This document shows, one piece after another, positions 1 through 6,832 of a stretch of 64,000 bases of DNA (position 1 is its first letter; the number at the start of each line of letters is the position of its first letter). Under the pieces are notes generated by a model. That model searched no databases. It was not told the DNA's origin and was given only the letters and a program-made list of their open reading frames with translations. Origin of the DNA: Branchiibius sp. NY16-3462-2 (GTDB lineage: Bacteria; Actinomycetota; Actinomycetes; Actinomycetales; Dermatophilaceae); the NCBI RefSeq assembly GCF_001594145.1, contig NZ_LVCF01000042.1, forward strand, positions 62,001-126,000, written 5' to 3'. The translations under genes and the position numbers were made by a program.

Positions 1-843
1 GCCGGCCAGTTGGCCAACAAACTGGTCCTCACCAAGGGCAATCCGACCGGTGACGTCACTTTCGGTGTGGACAACACCTTCGCGACCCGCGTCGTGGATT
101 CCGGTGCGCTGGAGGCTTATGAGCCCAAGGACCTGCCCGCAAGCGCGAAGGAGTTCGCGCTATCCGGTGACGGCGGAAAAGACCTGACCCCCATCGACTT
201 CGGCGACGTCTGCGTCAACGTCGACAACGCGTGGTTCACCAAGAAGGGTCAGACACCGCCGGCGAACTTCGCGGACCTGCTCAAACCGGAGTACAAGAAC
301 CAGTTCGTGACACCGGCCGCCTCGTCGTCCTCCCCCGGGATGGCCTTCCTGCTGGCAACGATCGCGGAGTACGGCACCGACGGGTGGCAGGACTACTGGA
401 AGAAGCTGATGGCCAACGGCACCAAGCTGACCAGTGGCTGGAGCGATGCGTGGAGTGTCGACTACACGGCGGGTGGTGGTAACGGATCGCGGCCGATTGT
501 GCTGTCCTACAACACTTCGCCGGCCGACACGATCAAGGACGGCAAGGCCACGACGTCCGCCCTGTTGGACACCTGCTTCCAGTCGGTCGAGTACGCCGGC
601 GTGCTGTCCGGAGCCAAGAACCCTGATGGGGCAAAGGCATTCATCGACTTCATGCTCGGCAATGACTTCCAGAAGGCGCTGCCCGAGGCGATGTACGTCT
701 TCCCGGTCAACACGACCATCGCGTTGCCGGCCGCGTGGCAGCAGGCGGCGAAGGTTCCCGAAAAGCCTTTGACCGTCGACCCCGCCGAGATCACCAAGAA
801 CCGCGACACCTGGTTGCGGCAGTGGCAGGACGTGACCTCCTAG
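1..843 (+). CDS. thiB: thiamine ABC transporter substrate-binding protein, 5'-truncated by window
   Basis: The reading frame is open from base 1 and ends at TAG 841-843, so only the C-terminal 280 or so residues are seen. Signal peptide and lipobox would lie upstream. Family-typical blocks include GVDNTFATR near the start, the TPIDFGDVCVN strand and the SGWSDAW/SYNTSPA ligand-pocket region of ThiB-type extracellular solute-binding proteins. It should capture thiamine (or its phosphate) outside the membrane and deliver it to the ThiP/ThiQ complex encoded next. Iron-binding FbpA relatives are the main alternative, but the DNTFATR and SYNTSPA blocks favour ThiB. A TPP riboswitch, if present, lies outside the window. 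Confidence 0.85.
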   Translation, partial: AGQLANKLVLTKGNPTGDVTFGVDNTFATRVVDSGALEAYEPKDLPASAKEFALSGDGGKDLTPIDFGDVCVNVDNAWFTKKGQTPPANFADLLKPEYKNQFVTPAASSSSPGMAFLLATIAEYGTDGWQDYWKKLMANGTKLTSGWSDAWSVDYTAGGGNGSRPIVLSYNTSPADTIKDGKATTSALLDTCFQSVEYAGVLSGAKNPDGAKAFIDFMLGNDFQKALPEAMYVFPVNTTIALPAAWQQAAKVPEKPLTVDPAEITKNRDTWLRQWQDVTS

Positions 844-845
844 CG

Positions 846-2540
846 ATGCCGACCACCCCGCGGACTTTTGGAACGGGATCCACGCGTCGCGCGTCGGATC
901 GGGTGAATCCCGTTCCAAAAGTGGGGAAGGCCATCGGCTGGGGGGTGCTGGCCGCCGTACCCCTGCTGTTCCTCGCCGTCTTCTTCTTCGTCCCGGTCAC
1001 CGGCATGATCGGTCGCGGGCTGCGCCCGGACGGGGTGTGGGATCTGGCGGGCGCGTGGGACGTCCTCACGCGCGCCCGCACGGCCAAGGTCATCGGCTTT
1101 ACGCTGTTCACCGCGGTCGTCGGCACCGCGATCACGGTCGCGCTCGGCGTACCCGCGGCGTATTGCCTCTATCGCTTGCGTCTTCCGGGCGCGACGCTGT
1201 TGCGCGGGCTGCTGGTGATGCCGTTCGTGTTGCCGACCGTGGTCGTCGGTGTCGCCTTCCGGACCCTGCTGGCCGAGAGCGGCCCGCTGGGGTTCCTTGG
1301 TCTGGACGGCACCCCCACGGCGATCATCGCCGCTCTCGTCTTCTTCAACCTCTCCGTCGTGATCCGGGTGGTGGGTACGGCGTGGGCGGGCCTTGATCCC
1401 CGACCTGAGCAGGCCGCGGCGTCCCTGGGTGCCTCGCCGGGGGAGGTGTTCCGAACCATCACGCTGCCCTCCCTGCGGCCGGCGATCATCTCGGCGACGA
1501 GCGTGGTCTTCCTCTTCTGTGCCACGGCGTTCGGGGTGGTCCTGACGTTGGGTGGGGTGCGCTACTCGACGATCGAAACCGAGATCTACCTGTTGACGAC
1601 GAATTTCCTTGACCTGCAAGGCGCTGCGGTGTTGTCCATCCTGCAGTTCGTCATGGTCCTGGTGTTGCTCGCGCTGGTCGGCCGGGTCCGGCGGGACGGT
1701 GCCGTCAGCGGTCAGCCGCGCCCCGCGCCGATCCGCCGCAGTGACGCCGGCCCGTTGCTGGCGCTGCTGGTCTGTCTGGTCCTTGTCATCGCACCGCTGG
1801 TCACCCTGGTCACGAGATCGCTTCACGTGCAGGGTGATTGGAGCCTGGGTAACTACCGGAACCTCACCTCGGTCACCGGTGACAACGCATTGCCGGTGAC
1901 GGTGTGGCAGGCGCTGTCGACGTCGTGGCGGATCGCGGTGGACGCGACGCTCCTGGCGGTCGTCCTCGGGCTGATCGTCGCTGTTCTGGTGTCCCGTCGC
2001 CCGCGGTCCCGACGGGCGCGACGGGCGGTGGGCCTCCTCGACGGGGTCTTCATGCTCCCCCTGGGCATCTCCGCCGTCACCGTCGGGTTCGGCTTCCTCA
2101 TCACCCTGGACAAGCCGCCCTTCGACTTTCGCGACAGTGTCTGGCTGATTCCCGTCGCCCAGGCCATGGTCGCGTTGCCGTTGGTGGTGCGCACCCTCGC
2201 CCCGGCCCTGCGCAGCGTCGATCAACGGCAGCGGGAAGCGGCGGCGGCGCTCGGTGCCAGCCCGCTGCGCGTCGCGTTGACCGTCGACGTCGTCGCGGCC
2301 TGGCGGCCGTTCCTGGCGGCGATCGGATTCGCGCTCGCGGTATCGCTGGGCGAGTTCGGGGCAACGAGTTTCCTTGCGCGCCCGGATGATCCGACGCTGC
2401 CCGTGGCGATCTACCAGTTGATCGGGCATCCGGGAGCGGCGAACTTCGGGATGGCACTGGCTGCGTCGGTCGTGCTGGCGGCAGTGACAGGCACCATCAT
2501 GGCGGGTGTGGACCGGCTCGGCGGACGGACGACCCTATGA
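846..2540 (+). CDS. thiP: thiamine ABC transporter permease (fused two-domain type)
   Basis: A 564-residue inner-membrane permease with two copies of the binding-protein-dependent transport domain. Each carries an EAA-like loop: EQAAASLGASPGEVF in the first half and REAAAALGASPLRVA in the second. About twelve hydrophobic segments are visible, as usual for ThiP/FbpB. ATG 846 lies two bases after the thiB stop, but the first 25 codons run through a large inverted repeat (864-922) and look unlike coding sequence. GTG 903 or GTG 921, just before the first membrane segment, are plausible true starts. The stop overlaps thiQ by four bases, so translation is probably coupled. Confidence 0.88.
   Translation: MPTTPRTFGTGSTRRASDRVNPVPKVGKAIGWGVLAAVPLLFLAVFFFVPVTGMIGRGLRPDGVWDLAGAWDVLTRARTAKVIGFTLFTAVVGTAITVALGVPAAYCLYRLRLPGATLLRGLLVMPFVLPTVVVGVAFRTLLAESGPLGFLGLDGTPTAIIAALVFFNLSVVIRVVGTAWAGLDPRPEQAAASLGASPGEVFRTITLPSLRPAIISATSVVFLFCATAFGVVLTLGGVRYSTIETEIYLLTTNFLDLQGAAVLSILQFVMVLVLLALVGRVRRDGAVSGQPRPAPIRRSDAGPLLALLVCLVLVIAPLVTLVTRSLHVQGDWSLGNYRNLTSVTGDNALPVTVWQALSTSWRIAVDATLLAVVLGLIVAVLVSRRPRSRRARRAVGLLDGVFMLPLGISAVTVGFGFLITLDKPPFDFRDSVWLIPVAQAMVALPLVVRTLAPALRSVDQRQREAAAALGASPLRVALTVDVVAAWRPFLAAIGFALAVSLGEFGATSFLARPDDPTLPVAIYQLIGHPGAANFGMALAASVVLAAVTGTIMAGVDRLGGRTTL
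864..922. repeat. long inverted repeat between thiB and thiP
   Basis: Two 20-base arms, 864-883 and 903-922, pair at 19 of 20 positions around a 19-base GC-rich loop. There is no T tract, so this is unlikely to be a simple terminator. Lying right after the binding-protein gene, it could protect the thiB transcript from 3' decay or attenuate read-through into thiPQ. It overlaps the upstream candidate start of thiP. Confidence 0.75.
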
Positions 2541-3544
2541 GCGGTCTCGAGGTGCGCGACGTCAGTGTCGCTTTCGATACAACGCAGGCGCTCGACGCGG
2601 TGAGCCTTGACGTTGAGACCGGCCGCATCCTGGCGGTGCTCGGTCCGTCCGGCTGCGGGAAGTCGACGCTGCTGCGGGTCATCGCCGGGCTGCAGCAACC
2701 GGGCAGCGGTCAGGTCCTCTTCGACGGGCAGGACGTCACCGGGGTGCCGACGCATCGCCGCGGTTTCGCGTTGATGTTCCAGGACGGCCAACTCTTCGAG
2801 CATCTTTCAGTCTCGGCGAATGTCGCGTATCCGCTACGGCGGCAGGGTGTTTCGCGGCGTGAGGCGTCTGAGCGCGCCCGCGAACTACTTGATCTGGTCG
2901 GCCTCACCGGCTTCGCCGATCGGGCGCCGCGGACCCTGTCCGGCGGGCAGCAGCAACGCGTCGCCCTGGCCCGGGCCCTCGCCGCACAACCTCGGTTACT
3001 CCTGCTCGATGAACCGCTATCAGCCCTCGATCGCGACCTGCGCGAACGACTGGCCATCGATCTGCGGCAGATCCTGTTGTCCACCGGGACGACGGCTCTG
3101 TTGGTGACGCATGATCACAGCGAGGCGTTCACCCTGGCCGATGACGCCGTACTGTTGCGCGCCGGCCGCGTGGTGCAACACGGTGAGGTGGCTGACCTCT
3201 GGCGCGGACCGGTGGACGAAGAGGCCGCGCGCTTTCTCGGCTACGGGACGATTCTGACCGGGGAGCCCGCCATCGCCGTACGTCAAGCGCTCCAGGCGCC
3301 GGGCGACGGACCCGTCGCGCTGCGGCGGGGTGCGCTGCGGGTGAGCACCGGGTCCGGTCAGTTCGCCGGGGTGGCCGGCCCATCGGCGTACGCCGCGGAC
3401 GAGGTGACCGTCGAGGTGGACTTGCCAGCGCTCGGCCGCGTGCCGGTCACGGCGGAAGTGGCACCCCCGGAAGGGGCTCGTCTCGGAGTGGACCTACTGC
3501 CCGCACGGGTCGCTTTTCTGAATGTTCACAGGACGGCCACTTAG
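2537..3544 (+). CDS. thiQ: thiamine ABC transporter ATP-binding protein
   Basis: A 335-residue ABC ATPase. Walker A is GPSGCGKST (residues 36-44), the Q-loop is in MFQDGQLFEHL, the signature is LSGGQQQR, Walker B is LLLLDEP and the switch is VTHDHSEA. After about residue 235 there is a C-terminal extension of the TOBE-like kind found in Fe/thiamine/molybdate importers. The ATG overlaps the thiP stop (ATGA). It powers uptake through ThiP. Substrate assignment rests on the adjacent thiB. Confidence 0.87.
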   Translation: MSGLEVRDVSVAFDTTQALDAVSLDVETGRILAVLGPSGCGKSTLLRVIAGLQQPGSGQVLFDGQDVTGVPTHRRGFALMFQDGQLFEHLSVSANVAYPLRRQGVSRREASERARELLDLVGLTGFADRAPRTLSGGQQQRVALARALAAQPRLLLLDEPLSALDRDLRERLAIDLRQILLSTGTTALLVTHDHSEAFTLADDAVLLRAGRVVQHGEVADLWRGPVDEEAARFLGYGTILTGEPAIAVRQALQAPGDGPVALRRGALRVSTGSGQFAGVAGPSAYAADEVTVEVDLPALGRVPVTAEVAPPEGARLGVDLLPARVAFLNVHRTAT

Positions 3545-3547
3545 AAT
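3542..3547 (+). promoter_or_regulatory. -10 hexamer of leaderless PAP2 gene
   Basis: TAGAAT, overlapping the thiQ stop codon, followed by six bases and GTG 3554. Confidence 0.5.
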
Positions 3548-3553
3548 CCACCG

Positions 3554-4678
3554 GTGGCGATCTCCGAGCAGCGCGAACTCGGCGACGAGGCTGCCCTGGA
3601 ACCCGGCACCTTTGCCCGAGTCGACCTCACGTCGCTACGACGACTGTCCGTCGCCGCCTACTTGGTAGTTCTGGCGGCCTATTGCATGTTCGTCGGCGTG
3701 CCCATCGACCGGGTGGGTATGACGTTGTGGATCGTTGCCGGTCTGTCCGTGCTGTGTATCGGGCGCGGCTGGCGGGCGTGGCGGATGACGCTGTTGGCCT
3801 GGCTGCCGTTCGAAGGGGTGCTTCTGGCCTACGACTACAGCTACGGGTTCGCCGGCCGGTTCAACGGCGAGCTGGATGTGATGGGTTTCCCGATGCAGGG
3901 CGCGACCAACCTGCTCGGAATGCCGCTGCACACGACCTTCCCGATCGAGGCTGACCGCTGGTTGTTCGGCGGCACGCTGCCTGGTCAATGGTTGCAGGAG
4001 CATCTTCGGGCGGACGGGCCGATCGGTTGGGTCGGTGTGCCGGTCACCCTCACCTACCTGTCGCACTTCGTCGTCACTCCGATGGTGGCGGTGGCGTTGT
4101 GGATCTGGAACCGGGACCGGTTCCTGAAGTGGGTGCGTGCGGTCGTGAGCCTGGCCGTGGTGGGGCTGAGCATCTACCTGCTCTTCCCGATGGCGCCACC
4201 GTGGTTGGCGACCCAGCAGGGCCTGATCCCCGGTTGGTCGATTGTGCGCGCAAACGGCGACGGCTTCCACTTCATGGGTCTACGGATCGCCCAGGACGTG
4301 CTCGCCGACGGTCAGGCGCGTTCCAACCCGGTTGCGGCCATGCCGTCGCTGCACATGGCCTTCGCGACCTTGGCGGTGCTGTTCTTCTGGTCGTCCGTAC
4401 GCCGCTCGCTGCGTCCCCTGCTCCTGCTCTATCCGGCGATGATGGCGTTCACCCTGCTCTACTCCGGCGAGCACTACGCGATCGACGAGATCGCAGGGGT
4501 GCTCGCGGCGCTGTTGGTGACGGCGTTCTGGTGGTGGGTGGATCGCTGGTGGCAGCGGCGCCGGTCAGCGGGGGAAGTGCCGGACAGTCAGCGCCTGCTC
4601 GGCGCGCCCGAAGGGACCAGCCTGGTCGCTGAGCGTGGTCGAGGTGAGGCCGAGACCATTGGTGCCGAAGGAGACTGA
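3554..4678 (+). CDS. PAP2-superfamily membrane phosphatase / phosphotransferase
   Basis: A 374-residue multipass membrane protein of the PAP2_3 (Aur1/inositol-phosphotransferase-like) group. The catalytic blocks lie in the C-terminal half: AAMPSLHMAF, with the phosphate-binding Ser-Leu-His, and SGEHYAIDEIAG, with the second His and Asp. About seven hydrophobic helices are visible. It probably acts on a lipid phosphate or transfers a polar head group at the membrane; the substrate cannot be read from sequence. GTG 3554 is supported by the TAGAAT hexamer six bases upstream. The last 38 codons lie antisense to the 3' end of the thioesterase gene. Confidence 0.8.
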   Translation: MAISEQRELGDEAALEPGTFARVDLTSLRRLSVAAYLVVLAAYCMFVGVPIDRVGMTLWIVAGLSVLCIGRGWRAWRMTLLAWLPFEGVLLAYDYSYGFAGRFNGELDVMGFPMQGATNLLGMPLHTTFPIEADRWLFGGTLPGQWLQEHLRADGPIGWVGVPVTLTYLSHFVVTPMVAVALWIWNRDRFLKWVRAVVSLAVVGLSIYLLFPMAPPWLATQQGLIPGWSIVRANGDGFHFMGLRIAQDVLADGQARSNPVAAMPSLHMAFATLAVLFFWSSVRRSLRPLLLLYPAMMAFTLLYSGEHYAIDEIAGVLAALLVTAFWWWVDRWWQRRRSAGEVPDSQRLLGAPEGTSLVAERGRGEAETIGAEGD

Positions 4679-5341
4679 GGTATCCAGGCCCACCCAGGGC
4701 GGCTGCGGCTGCCGCAGCAGGTGGATCGTCAGGTCGACGTTCGGGAACATCATCTCCGTGGGACGCACCCGGGTGGCTATCCCGTTGGCCAGATCCACCA
4801 GTGAGATCGCGGCCGCGGTGTCACTGATCTGTTCCTCGGCCACCACGGGGTGCGGGGTGCGGGCCCACACCTGACGCCGACCCGGCCGGCCGCCGGGTAG
4901 CGCAACGGTCTCGATGGAGGCCAGGAAACCGCCCTTCCATTCCTCGAGCGCGTCGTAGGGTTCGCCGCCGTCCGGACCAGCGGCCATCGCGGGCAACTCG
5001 ACGCCGGCCACCTCGGCCACGTCGTCACTGATCGCCAGCCGCCACGCGCGAGCACGGATCCGTGGGCGGTCCTCGATGATCGCCGTAGCCTCGATGAGTT
5101 CTATGGTCCGGCCCGGGCGGATGGTCTCGACCGTGACGGTGGTGTCGGCCAGCGGGATCAGGCCGAGGATCTCGAAACTGATCCGGGACAACTGGACCGC
5201 TGGGTTGTGCTCGTGACCGTCGATGGCGTGGGTGATCAGGCCGGCCACCGGGGACATGTGTTGCTCATGGTCGTTCCACGCGCCCTGCACGTGCTGCGTG
5301 GGCCGGTACGTGTCGGCGCTGACGCGTTCGTAGTAGCTCAC
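4565..5341 (-). CDS. acyl-CoA thioesterase family protein (4HBT_3 hotdog fold)
   Basis: A 258-residue double-hotdog thioesterase-like protein. The N-terminal block with GAWNDHEQHMSPVAGLI, the strand LSRISFEILGLI and the C-terminal half with WVGLDTSVSFGTNGLGLTST match the TesB-like/4HBT_3 group that hydrolyses or binds acyl-CoA thioesters. GTG 5341 is chosen because the family starts near YYER and a TAACCT hexamer sits seven bases upstream (5349-5354). A frame extension to 5464 exists but looks non-family. Its 3' end overlaps the convergent PAP2 gene by 114 bases. Confidence 0.75.
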   Translation of the reverse strand: MSYYERVSADTYRPTQHVQGAWNDHEQHMSPVAGLITHAIDGHEHNPAVQLSRISFEILGLIPLADTTVTVETIRPGRTIELIEATAIIEDRPRIRARAWRLAISDDVAEVAGVELPAMAAGPDGGEPYDALEEWKGGFLASIETVALPGGRPGRRQVWARTPHPVVAEEQISDTAAAISLVDLANGIATRVRPTEMMFPNVDLTIHLLRQPQPPWVGLDTSVSFGTNGLGLTSTTLSDQAGPFGRAEQALTVRHFPR

Positions 5342-5348
5342 GGTGGCG

Positions 5349-5354
5349 AGGTTA
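5349..5354 (-). promoter_or_regulatory. -10 hexamer of thioesterase gene
   Basis: TAACCT on the minus strand, seven bases before GTG 5341. Confidence 0.4.
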
Positions 5355-5522
5355 CGCGTGGCTACCTTCACCGTCTCGTGGGGCGCCGGTAAACGGCCGG
5401 TAAGCGATTCGGCTCGGTATCCGCCGGAAATCCTGAGAAAACCCTGGGAGCACTGGCGGGGCAATCATTCCCGCCGACACAGTGAACGCACCCATCCCCT
5501 TTCCCCCGAGGAGAGCATCACC

Positions 5523-6731
5523 ATGCGCAACACCCCCATGGCCGCCACGCTGCTCGCCCTGGCCACCGCCGGAGCACTGAGCGCGGGACTGCCGTCGGCG
5601 GACGCCGTCACCACCGCGAAGGCATCCGTCACCCAGGTCCACTCCTGTTCAACAACTCCCAAGGCCGGCTACGCGTCGTGCTTCGCGATCCACCTCACCA
5701 ACCCCGCGACCGGCAAGTCGGTCAACGCCCGGGGCAACGCGATCACGCCGAAGGCGATCTCCGGCAAGACCCCGTCGGATATCCAGAGTGCCTACAAGCT
5801 GTCCGGCCTGACCTCCGGTGGGCGCACGGTGGCCATCGTCGATGCTTACGGGTACCCCAACGCCGAGCGGGACCTCGGCGTCTACCGCTCGCAGTTCGGT
5901 CTGCCTGCATGCACCAAGGCGAACGGTTGCCTCAAGATCATCAGCCAGACCGGTTCCACCACTTCGCTGCCAGCGACCAACGTGGGCTGGGACCAGGAGC
6001 AGGCCCTCGATCTCGATGCCGTCTCGGCAGCCTGCCCGGACTGCAACATCGTTCTGGTGCAGGCGAAGACGGCCTCCTTCGCCAACCTGGGCACGGCGGT
6101 GAACACTGCAGCCAAGCAGACGGGTGTTGTGGCCATCTCGAACAGCTACGGCGGTGGCGACGCGAAAGACTCGACCTACGCCAAGTACTACAAGCACTCC
6201 GGCATCGCGGTGACGGCCTCGACCGGTGACGACGCCTACCAGGGCGCCAGCTACCCGGCCTCCTCCCAGTACGTCACCGCGGTCGGCGGCACCTCGCTGA
6301 CCGCCTCCTCGAACTCACGGGGTTGGACCGAATCTGCCTGGAGTGACGCGGGATCGGGCTGCTCGTCGTACAACACAGCTCCGGCCGGCCAGAGCTCATC
6401 GGTGACGCACTGCTCGGGCCGCGCCATGGCGGACGTGTCCGCCGTCGCCGACCCGAACACCGGCCTCGCGGTCTACGCACCCACCAGCGCCACCGCGTCC
6501 AGCTGGGCCCAGTACGGCGGTACGTCCCTGTCCTCGCCGATCGTCGCCAGTGTCTATGCGCTGTCCGGCAACACCTCCGGCTACGCCAACACCAAGCCCT
6601 ACGCGGCGACCTCCGGACTGTTCGATGTGACCTCGGGCTCCAACGGCACCTGCAGCTACTGGTGCACCGCGAAGAGCGGTTGGGACGGACCGACCGGCCT
6701 GGGCACTCCGAACGGGGTCAGCGCCTTCTGA
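5523..6731 (+). CDS. secreted S53 (sedolisin/kumamolisin-type) serine-carboxyl peptidase
   Basis: A 402-residue exported protease. Residues 1-28 form a signal peptide ending near SADA. The sedolisin triad is visible as E159 and D163 (WDQEQALDLDAV) and S335 (GGTSLSSP); the oxyanion Asp is probably D236 in STGDDA. The pro-region typical of full-length kumamolisins is very short, so this belongs to the compact actinobacterial group. ATG 5523 follows the SD-like GAGGAGAG at 5509-5516. A strong hairpin ends the gene. Likely role: extracellular protein breakdown. Confidence 0.85.
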   Translation: MRNTPMAATLLALATAGALSAGLPSADAVTTAKASVTQVHSCSTTPKAGYASCFAIHLTNPATGKSVNARGNAITPKAISGKTPSDIQSAYKLSGLTSGGRTVAIVDAYGYPNAERDLGVYRSQFGLPACTKANGCLKIISQTGSTTSLPATNVGWDQEQALDLDAVSAACPDCNIVLVQAKTASFANLGTAVNTAAKQTGVVAISNSYGGGDAKDSTYAKYYKHSGIAVTASTGDDAYQGASYPASSQYVTAVGGTSLTASSNSRGWTESAWSDAGSGCSSYNTAPAGQSSSVTHCSGRAMADVSAVADPNTGLAVYAPTSATASSWAQYGGTSLSSPIVASVYALSGNTSGYANTKPYAATSGLFDVTSGSNGTCSYWCTAKSGWDGPTGLGTPNGVSAF

Positions 6732-6746
6732 CCTGACTCCCCACCC

Positions 6747-6788
6747 ACGTCGGCCCCGCAGCTCGCGCTCACGCTGCGGGGCCGACGT
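6747..6788. terminator. strong hairpin terminator after S53 peptidase
   Basis: Perfect 16-bp stem, arms 6747-6762 and 6773-6788, with a 10-base loop. It sits 15 bases after the peptidase stop and just before the copA promoter. There is no clear T run, as is common in high-GC actinobacteria. Confidence 0.75.
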
Positions 6789-6806
6789 CTGCCCCGTGCC
6801 CAAGAG

Positions 6807-6823
6807 ATACCCCCAGGGGGTAT
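6807..6823. promoter_or_regulatory. CsoR-type copper operator overlapping the copA promoter
   Basis: Perfect 17-bp dyad ATACCCCC-A-GGGGGTAT, the G/C-tract palindrome recognised by CsoR repressors. It runs into the -10 hexamer TATTAT (6821-6826), so bound repressor would block RNA polymerase. No csoR gene is in the window. Confidence 0.8.
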
Positions 6824-6826
6824 TAT
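6821..6826 (+). promoter_or_regulatory. -10 hexamer of leaderless copA
   Basis: TATTAT followed by six bases and ATG 6833, placing the predicted transcript start on the A of the start codon. Confidence 0.65.
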
Positions 6827-6832
6827 GGTCGT

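Noticed and set aside
846..2540. thi genes as an Fe(III) importer (fbpABC/afuABC)
   Set aside because: The architecture is similar, but the binding protein carries ThiB-type blocks (DNTFATR, SYNTSPA), which favour thiamine.
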